Positions 1-6,616 of a stretch of 64,000 bases of DNA are shown one piece after another (within the stretch, counting starts at the first letter, position 1; every line of letters begins with the position of its first letter). The notes beneath the pieces are model-generated. The model did no database searches and was not told the DNA's origin. It worked only from the letters and a program-made list of their open reading frames with translations. The stretch covers positions 1-64,000 of the forward strand of contig JAFZZY010000047.1 of NCBI GenBank assembly GCA_017615545.1, read 5' to 3'. Origin of the DNA: Lachnospiraceae bacterium. GTDB taxonomy: Bacteria > Bacillota > Clostridia > Lachnospirales > Lachnospiraceae. The position numbers and the translations under genes were made by a program.

Positions 1-617
1 CCTCTCTTCGACCTTTCTTCATTTGCATCCTCAAGTTCGATAAAGCAAGAATAGGATGCATTTCTCTCTTCACGCTTTCCTCAGTTGCATCCTCTACTGC
101 AATCAAGCTAGATTAGGATGCATTTCTCTCCTCGCCCTTTCCTCAGTTGCATCCTCTACTGAATAAAGCAAGATTAGGATGCATTTCTCTCCTCGCCCTT
201 TCTTCAATTGCATCTTCTACAGCAATATAGCAGGAATAGGATGCATTCCTCTCTTCGACCTTTCTTCAATTGCATCCTCTACTGCGATCAAGCAAGAAAA
301 AGATGCATCCTTCTCATCGCCCTTTCTTCAGTTGCATCCTCAAGTTAAATAAAGCAAGAAAAAGATGCATCCTTCTCTTCGACCTTTCTTCAATTGCATC
401 CTCTACTGCGATCAAGCAGGATTAGGATGCATTCCTCTCTTCGACCTTTCTTCATTTGCATCCTCAAGTTCGATAAAGCAAGAATAGGATGCATTTCTCT
501 CTTCACGCTTTCCTCAGTTGCATCCTCTACTGCAATCAAGCTAGATTAGGATGCATTCCTCTCTTCGCCCTTTCTTCAATTGCATCCTCAAGTTCAATCA
601 AGCAAGACTATGATGCA
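1..617. repeat. Tandem array of a 62-bp unit with palindromic arms
   Basis: The heptamer GCATCCT (one copy GCATCTT) recurs at 25, 87, 149, 210, 272, 334, 396, 458, 520 and 582, giving a 62-bp period with one 61-bp unit. The array runs off the left edge, so its full length is unknown. Each unit carries AGGATGCA and, about 25 nt later, its reverse complement TGCATCCT, so arms alternate with spacers of about 25 and 21 nt. Positions 1-124 are repeated exactly at 434-557, which implies a seven-unit block was duplicated. The period is not a multiple of three and no reading frame persists, so I see no coding function. Confidence 0.95.
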
Positions 618-629
618 TCATTCCCTGTG

Positions 630-666
630 GTAACCCTTGGTTACAGAGAGATGGTTACATCTCTCT
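630..666. other. Two adjacent perfect hairpins sharing GGTTAC
   Basis: GTAACC (630-635) pairs with GGTTAC (639-644) around a 3-nt loop. It is followed at once by AGAGAGAT (645-652) pairing with ATCTCTCT (659-666) around the loop GGTTAC (653-658). The second loop repeats the 3' arm of the first hairpin, so alternative pairing is possible. The pair lies between the tandem array and the larger hairpin at 679-754. I do not recognise a known RNA family. Confidence 0.7.
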
Positions 667-678
667 TGATTACCCGAC

Positions 679-754
679 AGCACGATCTACAGAGGCGGTC
701 AAGGGTGCGTAGCACCTCGGAGAGGTTCCCTTGACAGACTCTGGAGATCGTGCT
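679..754. other. Long nested stem-loop, unknown function
   Basis: A 76-nt segment folds almost end to end: AGCACGATCT (679-688) with AGATCGTGCT (745-754), CAGAG (690-694) with CTCTG (739-743), GTCAAGGG (698-705) with CCCTTGAC (728-735), and ACCTC (714-718) with GAGGT (722-726). There are about 28 base pairs, broken only by small bulges and an 8-nt side loop. No poly-T follows on either strand, so a simple terminator is unlikely. It could be a structured RNA, a miniature mobile element or a processed hairpin; strand and transcription are unknown. Confidence 0.75.
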
Positions 755-1109
755 CCCTTTCCCTTGCTTTACTCAACCTATGCCATCCGCTCAAACCCCC
801 TCAAACTTTCATCTCTTCCCCCCATATTACTGAGCAAGCTTCTTCGCCGCCCCGGTTTTCACAGACCAATCTCAACTTTGGGCTACGATCGTAAGGCGAA
901 CATGAGATCGAGCTGTTGAAAAAAGACGCCAATGAAGAGCCGGAGCCGGGTCAAAAACCGGGGCTCCGAGACCGGTTTTTGCGCAAGACGGAGTCGTTTT
1001 CTTCAGAAAACGGCGGAGTTCGAGGCGGTGCCCGAGATCCGGCTCTGAAGGGGCGGCAGTTTTTTCACAGCGCAGTGAACCGTTCGCCGTCGATCGTATC
1101 CAAAGAAAA
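755..1109. other. Gene-free region with inverted repeats
   Basis: I see no plausible protein gene here. The 15-mer CGGTTTTCACAGACC near 855-869 reappears inverted inside the metY terminator (1116-1130). GGAGCC and GGCTCC flank a CCGG-type inner stem near 940-968, and AGAGCCGGA (about 935) is inverted as TCCGGCTCT (about 1038). The stretch therefore looks like repeated, foldable intergenic DNA rather than unique spacer. Confidence 0.5.
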
Positions 1110-1135
1110 AGACCCGGTCTGTGAAAACCGGGTCT
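1110..1135 (-). terminator. Rho-independent terminator of metY
   Basis: A perfect 9-bp stem, AGACCCGGT (1110-1118) with ACCGGGTCT (1127-1135), has an 8-nt loop. On the minus strand it is followed by a T-rich tail (TTTTTCTTT). It lies 37 bp beyond the metY stop. Confidence 0.88.
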
Positions 1136-1171
1136 CGAAATATATTCCTACGCTAAACTCAGCGTAAACAA

Positions 1172-2464
1172 TCAAGCCTTATACGCCGCATCCAGTGCCT
1201 GCTGTACATCCGCGAGGATATCGTCAACATGCTCGATACCTACGGAGAAGCGGATCAGATCGGGCTGTACGCCTGCCTCGATCAACTGCTGCTCAGAGAG
1301 CTGGCGGTGTGTGTGGCTTGCGGGATGCAGTACGCAGGAACGTACGTCCGCAACGTGTGTTACGATGGCGATCATCTTCAGGGAGTCCATGAACTTCACT
1401 GCTGTATCTCTTCCGCCCTTCAGGCCGAAAGCCAGAACACCGCAGGTGCCCTTCGGACAATACTTCTCGGCGAGCGCATGATACTTGCTGGAAGCAAGGC
1501 CGGGATAGCTGACCCAGGCAACATGCTCATTGGCCTCAAGGAACTCAGCAACCTTCTGCGCGTTATAGCAGTGACGCTCCATACGAAGTGCCAGCGTCTC
1601 CAAACCTACGTTCAACAGGAATGCAGACTGCGGAGACTGGATGGAACCGAGGTCACGCATGAGTTGTGCGGTCGCCTTCGTGATGTAGCCGAGCTTTCCG
1701 AAACGCTCGGTATAGATGATGCCGTGGTAGGAATCGTCCGGAGTCGTCAGACCCGGGAATTTATCGGCATGTGCGTTCCAGTCAAAGTTACCGGAATCCA
1801 CGATGCAGCCGCCGACTGCCATCGCATGACCATCCATGTACTTCGTAGTGGAATGAACGACGATATCTGCACCGAACTCAAACGGGCGGCAGTTTACCGG
1901 TGTGGCAAATGTATTATCGATGATGAGCGGAACACCATGGGAATGTGCGATACGCGCAAACTTCTCAATGTCCAGAACGATACAGGAAGGATTCGAAATG
2001 GTCTCGCCGAACAAAGCCTTTGTATTCGGACGGAAAGCCTTCGCGATCTCCTCTTCAGAAGCATCAGGATCCACCAGTGTAACCTCGATACCCATCTTCT
2101 TCATGGTAACCGTGAAGAGGTTGGAGGTACCGCCGTAGATCGGTGCGGAGCTTACGATGTGGTCGCCTGCGCCGGCAATGTTGAACATCGCATAGAAATT
2201 CGCCGACTGGCCGGAACCGGTCAGCATTGCTGCTACGCCGCCTTCCAGCTCACAGATCTTCTTAGCGACCGTGTCGCAAGTCGGGTTCTGCAGTCTGGAA
2301 TAGAAATAGCCGGAAGCTTCCAGGTCGAAAAGTTTACCCATATCATCGCTGGAATCATACTTAAACGTCGTGCTCTGGATGATGGGCAGGATGCGGGGAT
2401 CGCCGTTCTGCGGCTCATATCCGCCCTGTACACAAATTGTCTCGATTTTAGCGTTCTTGTTCAT
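1172..2464 (-). CDS. metY: O-acetylhomoserine sulfhydrylase (MetY)
   Basis: This 430-aa PLP enzyme of the Cys/Met metabolism family transfers sulfide (or methanethiol) to O-acetylhomoserine, giving homocysteine in cytosolic methionine synthesis. The start resembles family N-termini (ETICVQGGYEP). The PLP lysine is in VHSTTKYMDGH (about residue 207), and SGQSANFYAMFNIAGAGDH holds the cofactor-phosphate region. Length is normal. The ATG has no clear Shine-Dalgarno sequence of its own but overlaps the stop of a possible 15-codon leader ORF (ATGA), which may provide coupling. A strong terminator follows at 1110-1135. Cystathionine gamma-synthase-like relatives are the main alternative, but length and the N-terminal motif favour MetY. 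Confidence 0.93.
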   Translation of the reverse strand: MNKNAKIETICVQGGYEPQNGDPRILPIIQSTTFKYDSSDDMGKLFDLEASGYFYSRLQNPTCDTVAKKICELEGGVAAMLTGSGQSANFYAMFNIAGAGDHIVSSAPIYGGTSNLFTVTMKKMGIEVTLVDPDASEEEIAKAFRPNTKALFGETISNPSCIVLDIEKFARIAHSHGVPLIIDNTFATPVNCRPFEFGADIVVHSTTKYMDGHAMAVGGCIVDSGNFDWNAHADKFPGLTTPDDSYHGIIYTERFGKLGYITKATAQLMRDLGSIQSPQSAFLLNVGLETLALRMERHCYNAQKVAEFLEANEHVAWVSYPGLASSKYHALAEKYCPKGTCGVLAFGLKGGRDTAVKFMDSLKMIAIVTHVADVRSCVLHPASHTHRQLSEQQLIEAGVQPDLIRFSVGIEHVDDILADVQQALDAAYKA

Positions 2465-2508
2465 TTTACGATTTCGTCCGGGATGCTTCCCCGGGCATTT
2501 CCTTTCAT
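2461..2508 (-). CDS. Possible 15-aa leader ORF coupled to metY
   Basis: A short frame, MKGNARGSIPDEIVK, ends in TGA overlapping the metY ATG by two bases (ATGA). metY itself lacks an obvious ribosome site; CCCGGGG and CCCGG segments in the leader could fold over the region. Translational coupling through this mini-ORF would explain both. It has no Met or Cys run typical of an attenuator peptide, and its own ribosome site (GAG about 8 nt upstream) is weak. Chance is a real alternative. Confidence 0.3.
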   Translation of the reverse strand: MKGNARGSIPDEIVK

Positions 2509-2548
2509 GTTAGTACTCTATATCGTGCCGCGAGCCATAGGAAGTTCC

Positions 2549-4201
2549 CTATAGCCCGGACTGTACGATCGAATTATAAAATTCAGTCAGATCCGGAAAA
2601 CCTTCGGGTTTCTCCGAACTGAAAGTGATGTCGGTATTGACATCGGAGGCAATGCGGTCCGCCGCAAAGTCAAAGTAGCCTGAGATCTTGGAAATGGTGC
2701 TGTACTTCGTCATCTTCAGCCAGCCGACGGAAGCAAACGTAAGACGCAGCATATTCTCGGTGTCACAGTGTCCCTGCATGTGAAGCGCGCCCTGAAGCGT
2801 GGAAGTCTCCGGCGTCATGTCGCTGTCCAATTCCACGGAACGATAGACCAGAATGGCATCGATATTGCCTTCTTCGTCCATCTCATCCAGCACCAGCATC
2901 AGGTACTGGTCAACATTGGCCGAATGCTTCATCTTCGCGTACCAACATCCCTGAAGTCGCATCTGCTCGATATTCGACGAGGACGAACGCGATGCCAGCG
3001 CGAACGCGTCTGTCGCTTCATCGTACGCATAGACCGACTCTCCGGAGATCGACACGGTAGCGCGATCAAAAACGAGCGTGTATTTGAACGCCAGCTGCTG
3101 GCGCTTGCCTTCCTGAAGGATGTGGTAATCGGTGATCTCCAGATCGGCGATGTTTTCCGCGGTCAATGTCGCGTCGGGTGCGTAACCATAACGGAACTTA
3201 TTAGCGATCAATGTCTCGCGAAGTTTTTGTTCTGTGATCGCATGAGACGGTTTACGATAGCCGAGCTTGATCTCGGTTCCGTACGACTCGGTACGATAAT
3301 AATACCAACCATCGCTGTACTTAAAGATCAGAGAAACATCCGTCTCGACATATAGAAGGTCGGTCTCGCCGCGCGCGATCACATGCACGATCGCCTCATT
3401 GTTCTCATGATCGACCGAATCCTCTCCGTTCTTTCTCCAGGAAACCTGCGAGAGCTCCTTAAAATCAAAATCATGATCCAGATAGGAAACACGGAGTTTC
3501 TCGATCGCCATCGTGATCATCTCATCGGTAATCGTTGCGGTGATCTTCTGGATGACATCGATGTTGAAACGCCCGGATTGGATCCAGCCCTGTCCGGTCA
3601 GATACCGGTACTCTCCGGATACGGACAATGTGTGAACTAAGGAATCGCGGGTCACCGTCATCTTCATGGAGATGCCCGAACGGTTCTCCGGAAGGTTTTC
3701 CCATTTATCGACATCGGAATAAACGACGTCCTTCGCCGCCAGGGTATACTCGATACCGCCGGCCGTATAGGTCAGCCCATTCAGGTCCGCCAGGAAACGT
3801 TCCTCCGAAATCCCGGCCATCGGATAATCCGTCCAGTTGCTTTGTTCGTAAGGTACGATCGAAGCGATCTTCCAGCCGTTCTCGTAATGAAGCACCAAAG
3901 AATAGGAACGTGAATAATAGATATCATCCGCGACAAAAGCAAGATCAACACGCATGCTGTCATTTTTCTTCTTTACGTCCGAAACGCGGTCTTGAATCTC
4001 AAACACGGCGAACTTCGTAGCGTTCGAAAACTCACTCTCACGAAGGTGCGTCAGCACGAGGGCGCGGATCTCATCATCCGTCGGGAAGGTAACTTTTGGC
4101 GCAGAGCACGCATACAAAGAACCGATCATGCAAATGACCATGCACATCATCGGTAACAGCAGACGTATGAAGGATGCGTTGCGATGCCTCCTCTGCTCCA
4201 T
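2549..4201 (-). CDS. Lipoprotein of unknown function
   Basis: A 550-aa predicted lipoprotein: basic N-terminus, hydrophobic stretch, then the lipobox LYAC at about residue 32, so it should be anchored on the outer face of the membrane. The mature part is rich in charged residues, aromatics and beta-type sequence. It has loosely repeated segments resembling one another (for example EKLRVSYLDHDFDF and related DxxY stretches), suggesting tandem beta domains. I recognise no enzyme motif. The start is set by AAAGGGAG just upstream. It begins 44 bp after ridA and ends 84 bp before metY, so it may be co-transcribed with ridA. Function unknown. Confidence 0.8.
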   Translation of the reverse strand: MEQRRHRNASFIRLLLPMMCMVICMIGSLYACSAPKVTFPTDDEIRALVLTHLRESEFSNATKFAVFEIQDRVSDVKKKNDSMRVDLAFVADDIYYSRSYSLVLHYENGWKIASIVPYEQSNWTDYPMAGISEERFLADLNGLTYTAGGIEYTLAAKDVVYSDVDKWENLPENRSGISMKMTVTRDSLVHTLSVSGEYRYLTGQGWIQSGRFNIDVIQKITATITDEMITMAIEKLRVSYLDHDFDFKELSQVSWRKNGEDSVDHENNEAIVHVIARGETDLLYVETDVSLIFKYSDGWYYYRTESYGTEIKLGYRKPSHAITEQKLRETLIANKFRYGYAPDATLTAENIADLEITDYHILQEGKRQQLAFKYTLVFDRATVSISGESVYAYDEATDAFALASRSSSSNIEQMRLQGCWYAKMKHSANVDQYLMLVLDEMDEEGNIDAILVYRSVELDSDMTPETSTLQGALHMQGHCDTENMLRLTFASVGWLKMTKYSTISKISGYFDFAADRIASDVNTDITFSSEKPEGFPDLTEFYNSIVQSGL

Positions 4202-4245
4202 ATTGCTCCCTTTCTCTCACATTCCATCCGGCTAGGATCGCGTAT

Positions 4246-4623
4246 TTATTCCCCGATTTCCGCGATCGCCTCGATCTCACACATAACATTCTTCGGCAGA
4301 GTCTTGACCGCAACGCAGGAACGCGCAGGCTTCGAAACGAAGTACTTTGCGTACACCTCGTTAAAACGGGCAAATAAAGACATATCCGACAAAAAGCAAG
4401 TCGTTTTGATGACGTGCTCCATATCTGTGCCGGCCGCCTTCAGGATGGCTGCGATGTTCTTACAGGACTGTTCTGCCTGCTCTTCGATGGTATCCGTCGT
4501 AACATCGCCGACTGCGGGATCGATTGGGATCTGGCCCGATGTGTAAACCAAACCTCCGGACACGATCGCCTGTGAATAAGGTCCGATCGCACCGGGTGCA
4601 TCTTTAGTTGAAATAAACTTCAT
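4246..4623 (-). CDS. ridA: RidA family enamine/imine deaminase
   Basis: A 125-aa cytosolic protein with typical RidA features: N-terminal GAIGPYSQAI, VYTSGQIPIDP in the middle, and the C-terminal arginine and glutamate in ARSCVAVKTLPKNVMCEIE. RidA hydrolyses reactive 2-aminoacrylate-type intermediates released by PLP enzymes. The frame is open further upstream, but the ATG at 4623 has GAAAGGA at the right distance and gives the family's usual length. Nearby metY is a PLP enzyme, which fits loosely, though no direct coupling is shown. Confidence 0.93.
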   Translation of the reverse strand: MKFISTKDAPGAIGPYSQAIVSGGLVYTSGQIPIDPAVGDVTTDTIEEQAEQSCKNIAAILKAAGTDMEHVIKTTCFLSDMSLFARFNEVYAKYFVSKPARSCVAVKTLPKNVMCEIEAIAEIGE

Positions 4624-4759
4624 GTTTATCGTCCTTTCAAGTGGAATTGTGCGAAAAATTACAACAACTCGGCTCATATGAACAATCGAAGAAACAATTG
4701 TGCAAAGCCAATACCACTTCTATGTTAATTGTATCAAAAATTTCATACGTCTGCAAGTA

Positions 4760-6529
4760 TTAAGGCAAACGTTTTTCTAAAATTTCTAATAAAAGTGCAG
4801 GTCTGCGCTTGATATAATCGCGGATCTGTTCAACGAAGCCGTCAAATGAGAATGGATTGGCCCATACGCTTCGATCCGTGTGACTGAGCTGCTCGAGATA
4901 GGTGAAGTAATAGTCCATCTCATACGCACGTTCATCCATGATCCGGTTCAGGAGAGCCGTGATCGAATCCTCGGAAAATGTCGTCTCAAGCAGGTTCGTC
5001 ACTTTATCCTTAAAGTACTTCTTGCAGTCCTCGCGCTTCATCAACGAAGCAAACAAAGGCGCGCTTCTGTCGTCATTTTTCCGAAGCAAAACTTCGAGCA
5101 TGTCGTACTCCGGCATAACCTCGTACTGGCCGTAGATCGAGAAGGAATAATCCATATCGTGCGGCAGATAACGCCAGCGTCCGTCATAAACGCCATCCCC
5201 ATACTCCTCACCGGAGGAAGCATAGTAACGATAGCATTTGTAGTTGTTGTTCGGCCAGTCCTTATTGTTGATGATCAGATTCACCGCGAAGTAATCCAGG
5301 TAGTTCTCTACGTCGATCAACTTACGCAGCTCCTCGTATTTCGCATCATCGGTCAGATCTGCCTCGGCAAACTCCGCGTACATTTCATTGTACTCTGCTG
5401 CTGCCTTATTCTGCTCTTCATCGTCATCGTCGGTCTTCTTTTCCTTCTCCGATCCTTCGATCACGATGAACTCGCCGCGGCCGCCTTCCTTCTTACCGTA
5501 TTTCTCTTTGAAATAGTCGTCGCAGTAAGACTCATGCAGCCAGAAATAGCCATAGTATTTGCCGTTCAGGTAGCAGATCGCGGGAATGACATTTTCATAG
5601 TCCGGATATCCTGCTTCCGCGAGCAGCAACTGATTGAGCTCATCGCGCATGAACGCAAACTGGAAATCATTTCCGCCGCTGCGGATGACGAGTTTATCAT
5701 ATACGCTCATCACATCCGTTCCTTCAGCCTTCGGCGTCTGGAAAATGTCCGTCTCGAAATCCGGATGTTCGGCATCGTAGGATTTACGGGAAAAGATCTT
5801 CATCGATTTCAGAGCGTACTGACGCGAATATGCGCCATACACACGTACGCCACCGTCCTGATCCAAGACTAGGTTTCCGTTGGCATCCCACATTTTGATG
5901 GATACCGCACGCTCCCACTCACGACCACGATTGTTATAATTCCGGTTACTGAAGATACCGCGTGTAGCTCCTGTCAATCCCGCCGGATCGCCGACGATAC
6001 TGATGACAACATCCCGGAAACGGGTCTCTGCGCCCGCCCCGACGAAATATACTTCAGTCGTGATGTCAGATACGTTCTCATTGGCACCAAACGTGCGCGC
6101 ACGGATGATCGTCGCCTTCAGGATCTTATCGTCCGATTCGGGAATTGTGATCGCGCCGGTATATAACTGCGATTTTTCCGAAGGCTCGCTTCCGTCGACC
6201 GTATAGCGGATCTCCGCTCCCTCCGTCGCCGTCATCTCCAGTTCAAAAGCCTTGTTATAAAAGCCGGACTGTACGGACAGGACCGGATCGGAAACGACCA
6301 ACGGACGCGGATCTGCCGGTTTTGTATCCTCCGGGGCTTGCGTCGCCTTCGTAGGTTCTTCCGTTTCGCTCTGCTTCGAGCCATCTTCCTGTGTCGCAGC
6401 CGTCGTCACCTCAGCGGTCGTAGCGGCATTTTCCGTAGGATCCGGATCTTTTTCGGTTTTGCAGGCCGTGACCGCAAAAACCAAGATCAGCATGATCAGC
6501 AAAGCCTTTACTGCATTTTTGCACTTCAT
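4760..6529 (-). CDS. CotH-like secreted kinase lipoprotein
   Basis: This 589-aa lipoprotein has the lipobox VTAC at about residue 23, then a Thr/Glu/Ala/Asp-rich linker to about residue 75. A chitobiase/hexosaminidase C-terminal-like beta domain follows (EIRYTVDGSEPSEKS, about 105-120), then a CotH kinase region (about 165-560). CotH hallmarks visible are GGVRVYGAYSRQYALKSMKI, the YGYFWLHESYCDDYF segment and LPHDMDYSFS, which supplies the DxD-like catalytic acidic residues. CotH of Bacillus phosphorylates spore-coat proteins; here the substrate would be extracellular. AAAGGAG precedes the ATG. It lies downstream of pnp, separated by a terminator. Confidence 0.85.
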   Translation of the reverse strand: MKCKNAVKALLIMLILVFAVTACKTEKDPDPTENAATTAEVTTAATQEDGSKQSETEEPTKATQAPEDTKPADPRPLVVSDPVLSVQSGFYNKAFELEMTATEGAEIRYTVDGSEPSEKSQLYTGAITIPESDDKILKATIIRARTFGANENVSDITTEVYFVGAGAETRFRDVVISIVGDPAGLTGATRGIFSNRNYNNRGREWERAVSIKMWDANGNLVLDQDGGVRVYGAYSRQYALKSMKIFSRKSYDAEHPDFETDIFQTPKAEGTDVMSVYDKLVIRSGGNDFQFAFMRDELNQLLLAEAGYPDYENVIPAICYLNGKYYGYFWLHESYCDDYFKEKYGKKEGGRGEFIVIEGSEKEKKTDDDDEEQNKAAAEYNEMYAEFAEADLTDDAKYEELRKLIDVENYLDYFAVNLIINNKDWPNNNYKCYRYYASSGEEYGDGVYDGRWRYLPHDMDYSFSIYGQYEVMPEYDMLEVLLRKNDDRSAPLFASLMKREDCKKYFKDKVTNLLETTFSEDSITALLNRIMDERAYEMDYYFTYLEQLSHTDRSVWANPFSFDGFVEQIRDYIKRRPALLLEILEKRLP

Positions 6530-6550
6530 AAATTAGCACTCCTTTGATAA

Positions 6551-6582
6551 AAAGTGGAACAGTAAATCTACCATTCCACTTT
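6551..6582 (-). terminator. Terminator of pnp
   Basis: A perfect 9-bp stem, AAAGTGGAA (6551-6559) with TTCCACTTT (6574-6582), has a 14-nt loop. On the minus strand the stem runs into TTTTTATC. It lies 35 bp after the pnp stop and just ahead of the CotH-like gene. Confidence 0.8.
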
Positions 6583-6616
6583 CCATCATCGCAAATATAG
6601 ATCTATATTATTGATA

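Noticed and set aside
1..617. CRISPR array
   Set aside because: The repeat is conserved across the whole 62-bp period; there are no unique spacers, and no cas genes nearby.
489..1167. Three short open frames (62-83 aa) in the repeat and hairpin region
   Set aside because: They lie in repeats and inverted repeats, have no ribosome site, and the frame shifts with each 62-bp unit.
2465..2548. SAM or T-box riboswitch upstream of metY
   Set aside because: The gap is only 84 bp and shows none of the expected conserved elements.
1229..2554. 441-aa open frame opposite metY
   Set aside because: Antisense shadow of a clear metY gene; no motif or ribosome site.
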